Source: JBFWIL01 sp050256015 (GTDB lineage: Bacteria; Bacteroidota; Bacteroidia; Bacteroidales; Prolixibacteraceae). Taken from it: DNA of 7,729 nt. The notes below the pieces were generated by a model that saw only the letters and a list, made by a program, of their open reading frames with translations, was not told the DNA's origin and searched no databases. The stretch spans positions 1 to 7,729 of the forward strand of contig JBFWIL010000123.1 of assembly GCA_050256015.1 (NCBI GenBank). Reading direction: 5' to 3'. Positions 6,015-7,729 of the stretch are shown one piece after another. The translations under genes were made by a program, and so were the position numbers. The first letter of the stretch is position 1; the number at the start of each line of letters is the position of its first letter.

Positions 6015-6755
6015 ATGAATTTTGACACCAGAGAATTTCTCCGGCACATTTCTTTGGATTGTGTAATCTTCGGTTTCCACGATAACCAACTGAAAGTTTT
6101 GTTAATCCGGATGAAATACACCAGGGAATGGGGGCTGCCCGGTGGCTTTATCAAGCATGATGAGACACTGGAAGAGGCCGCATCACGGGTCCTTGAGGAA
6201 CGAACCGGCCTGAAACAGATCTTCCTGAAACAGTTTTATGTATTCAGCGACCCCCAACGCTCCAAAGCAAACCCCGGCATACAGGACTTATTGGTTTCCG
6301 GGGCCAATATTGACCTGCGTTGGTTTGATCATAGGTTTATTTCGGTAGGGTTTTATGCCCTGGTCGATTTTTCAAAAGTTGAACCGACTCCTGATTTTTT
6401 TTCCGATTTATGTGAATGGAAAGCATTCAACGAAATAGAACAATTGATCCTGGATCATCGCCAGATTCTGGACAAGGCACTTTGGACACTCCGGTTGCAG
6501 TTAAATTATCAACCCATCGGGTATAATCTGCTGCCGGAAAAATTTACCATGCCAGAACTCCAAAAATTATATGAGACCATTCTTGGGAAAAAGCTGGACC
6601 GGCGCAACTTTCAACGGAAAATACTTTCTTTCAAAATCCTGGTAAGGCTAGGCGAAAGAAAGACCGGAGGTGCTTACAAAGCACCTTTCCTCTACCAGTT
6701 TAACCTGGAAAACTACCAAAAAGCCCTGGATAACGGACTTTACGGAGGCTGGTAA
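6015..6755 (+). CDS. NUDIX-fold transcriptional regulator with C-terminal winged helix (NrtR/AraR-like)
   Basis: The 246-residue protein begins with the family's usual N-terminus (MNFDTREFLRHISLDCVIFG), which fixes the start at 6015. Residues about 10-150 form a NUDIX domain with LPGGF (41-45) and the Nudix box spanning Gly44-Leu66. The box is degenerate: where hydrolases have REUxEExGU, this protein has RVLEERTGL, losing two of the metal-binding or catalytic glutamates (Val59 and Arg63 in their places). The C-terminal part (about 165-235) is the winged-helix domain seen in NrtR-type regulators, with LPEKFTMPELQKLYETILG, LDRRNFQRKI and GAYKAPFLYQFN. In Bacteroidota, such NUDIX-type factors control pentose and other sugar catabolism, the characterised example being the arabinose regulator AraR of Bacteroides thetaiotaomicron. 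I infer that it senses a sugar or sugar phosphate and represses or activates the divergent GH3 gene and itself. The exact effector and whether it is AraR orthologous are not determinable here. Confidence 0.9.
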   Translation: MNFDTREFLRHISLDCVIFGFHDNQLKVLLIRMKYTREWGLPGGFIKHDETLEEAASRVLEERTGLKQIFLKQFYVFSDPQRSKANPGIQDLLVSGANIDLRWFDHRFISVGFYALVDFSKVEPTPDFFSDLCEWKAFNEIEQLILDHRQILDKALWTLRLQLNYQPIGYNLLPEKFTMPELQKLYETILGKKLDRRNFQRKILSFKILVRLGERKTGGAYKAPFLYQFNLENYQKALDNGLYGGW

Positions 6756-7009
6756 ACTTGTTTCTTCCGCTGTTACGAAGACAGGCCATCTCATAAAAGA
6801 CCGTATCATTTCGTTTACCTTATAAAGGTCAGCTTTCACGCCACTGATAATAAACACGTTGGTGACCTCCCCATAGTGCTTGCTGGGCAAATGATGCAAA
6901 ACATACACACTATCTTTATTCCGGGAAGTAGAACTGATCTAAAAACCGGTAACGTTTTTTCGCGTGATCATCTCTCTTTACATAAGTATCAACATCAATC
7001 TGAATTTAA
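6756..7009. other. Convergent gap with no assignable gene, possible decayed coding sequence
   Basis: This 254-bp stretch separates the 3' ends of the NUDIX gene and the esterase fragment. On the minus strand, a frame open from 6938 down into the NUDIX gene translates as DSVYVLHHLPSKHYGEV followed by TNVFIISGVKADLYKVNEM, which looks protein-like, but I do not recognise it. It has no plausible start or upstream partner, and its far end is antisense to the NUDIX gene. A weak AT-rich inverted repeat, AAAAAC (6941-6946) with GTTTTT (6954-6959), flanked by TGATC and GATCA, might act as a bidirectional terminator. The region is best read as the leftover of whatever rearrangement truncated the esterase. 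Confidence 0.4.
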
Positions 7010-7726
7010 TCATTTTGCTTCTCCTTCAGCCAGTTTCGCCGGAGGCAAGGTTCCCAACAGGGATCCGCTTGACGCAATTGCCCCGGCGATCAGGTCTTTT
7101 GATAAAGGAGAACACAGTTGGGCGCTGACTGAACTTGAACCTGCTGATTCGCCGGCGATGGTGATCCGCCCCGGGTCACCTCCAAATGCTGAGATATTTG
7201 TTTTAACCCATTTTAATGCCGCGTTTTGGTCCAGGTAGCCATAATTCCCGGAAGAATGGTTCGGTGATTCTTTTGTTAATTCAGGGTGTGCTAAAAAACC
7301 AAAAATCCCAAGGCGGTAATTTACCGTGATGGAAACAATACCTCTCCGGGCCATGCTTTCTCCGGCATACCGGGGTTCACACCCACTGCCGGCAACTAAT
7401 CCCCCTCCGTAAAAATAAACCAGGACAGGTAACTTTTCATCCCCGGTTTCAGCAGGCGTCCAGATGTTCAGGTACAAACAGTCTTCACTCATGCTGTCTG
7501 AACGGAAATTCATATCCCCGAAAACATTCGCCTGCATGGGACGTGGCCCGAAATGATCAGCTTTGTATACTCCCTCCCGCTTAACAACCGGCTGAGGTTC
7601 TTTCCATCTGAGATCACCGACCGGCGGGGCCGCGAACGGAACCCCTTTAAAGATTTTCACACCTGACTTGTTAATTCCTTCCAGCAGGCCATTGGCTGTC
7701 CTGACAGTCGGGGTACTTCCATCCAG
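7010..7726 (-). pseudogene. Type B carboxylesterase fragment, truncated at both ends
   Basis: The open frame encodes the first half of a carboxylesterase type B (alpha/beta hydrolase; hydrolyses ester bonds such as acetyl or aryl esters on plant polysaccharides). Positions are numbered from the GTG at 7660. Visible are FKGVPFAAPPVGDLRW (4-19), the signature SEDCLYLNIW (58-67), the oxyanion-hole loop YFYGGGLVAGSG (82-93), NYRLGIFGFLAHPEL (114-128) and the nucleophile elbow GESAGS with Ser172. Family members are about 500 residues long, but this frame stops after LAEGEAK. The later half with the catalytic acid and histidine is missing, and all three frames close within about 40 nt. Upstream, homology seems to continue through VRTANGLLEG to LDGST, and an in-frame TAA occupies the last three bases of the window, with no ATG between. 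The catalytic triad cannot be complete, so the product should be inactive. An assembly error at the right edge could explain the N-terminal stop but not the C-terminal loss. Confidence 0.85.
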
Positions 7727-7729
7727 TTA

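Noticed and set aside
6648..6908. 86-codon minus-strand frame as a real gene
   Set aside because: More than a third is antisense to the conserved 3' end of the NUDIX gene, and there is no recognised domain. Kept only as a possible remnant in the gap region.
6876..7238. 120-codon plus-strand frame overlapping the esterase fragment
   Set aside because: Most of it is antisense to the esterase nucleophile-elbow region, and the translation has no protein-like pattern.
1..7729. CRISPR array, IS element, phage or defence system
   Set aside because: No regularly spaced repeats, terminal inverted repeats with transposase, tRNA-like folds or nuclease/helicase motifs were seen on either strand.

Overview
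The window looks like chromosomal DNA from a member of the Bacteroidota, probably an environmental or gut relative of Bacteroides. The support is the gene families present (a LytS-type sensor kinase with a LytTR regulator, a NUDIX-fold transcription factor of the kind found beside sugar-utilisation genes, secreted GH3 and GH43-like glycosidases), the lack of clear Shine-Dalgarno sequences before most starts, and AT-rich leaders between GC-balanced coding regions. No 16S gene or other taxonomic marker is present, so this is inference.

Layout, left to right. An AT-rich leader (1-137) precedes a secreted beta-propeller protein of the GH43-like glycosidase superfamily (138-1289, plus strand). It runs into, and overlaps tail to tail by 35 bp, a LytTR response regulator (1255-1971, minus). 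The regulator overlaps by 29 bp its partner four-helix histidine kinase (1943-3088, minus). A 259-bp gap with two hairpins follows. Next is a full-length secreted GH3 beta-glycosidase (3348-5756, minus). A 258-bp divergent promoter region separates it from a NUDIX/winged-helix regulator (6015-6755, plus). A 254-bp gap without a convincing gene lies between that and a type B carboxylesterase fragment (7010-7726, minus), which appears broken at both ends.

Functionally this is a small carbohydrate-degradation island with two layers of regulation. The GH3 enzyme would release terminal sugars from oligosaccharides in the periplasm or at the cell surface. The NUDIX regulator, divergent from it, has lost key Nudix-box glutamates and so probably senses a sugar or sugar phosphate rather than hydrolysing nucleotides. 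A 17-bp inverted repeat between the two genes is a good candidate operator. The kinase/regulator pair is autonomous and its signal and targets cannot be read here. The GH43-like protein and the esterase remnant fit polysaccharide deconstruction. There is no SusC/SusD pair in the window, so it is not a complete polysaccharide utilisation locus.

I found no CRISPR array, tRNA, rRNA, transposase or phage gene, and nothing that I would claim as an undescribed defence or mobile system. The most informative irregularities are the divergent operator candidate, the doubly truncated esterase with unexplained sequence beyond it, the convergent gene overlap with an odd C-terminal tail, and the proline-rich sensor loop of the kinase.
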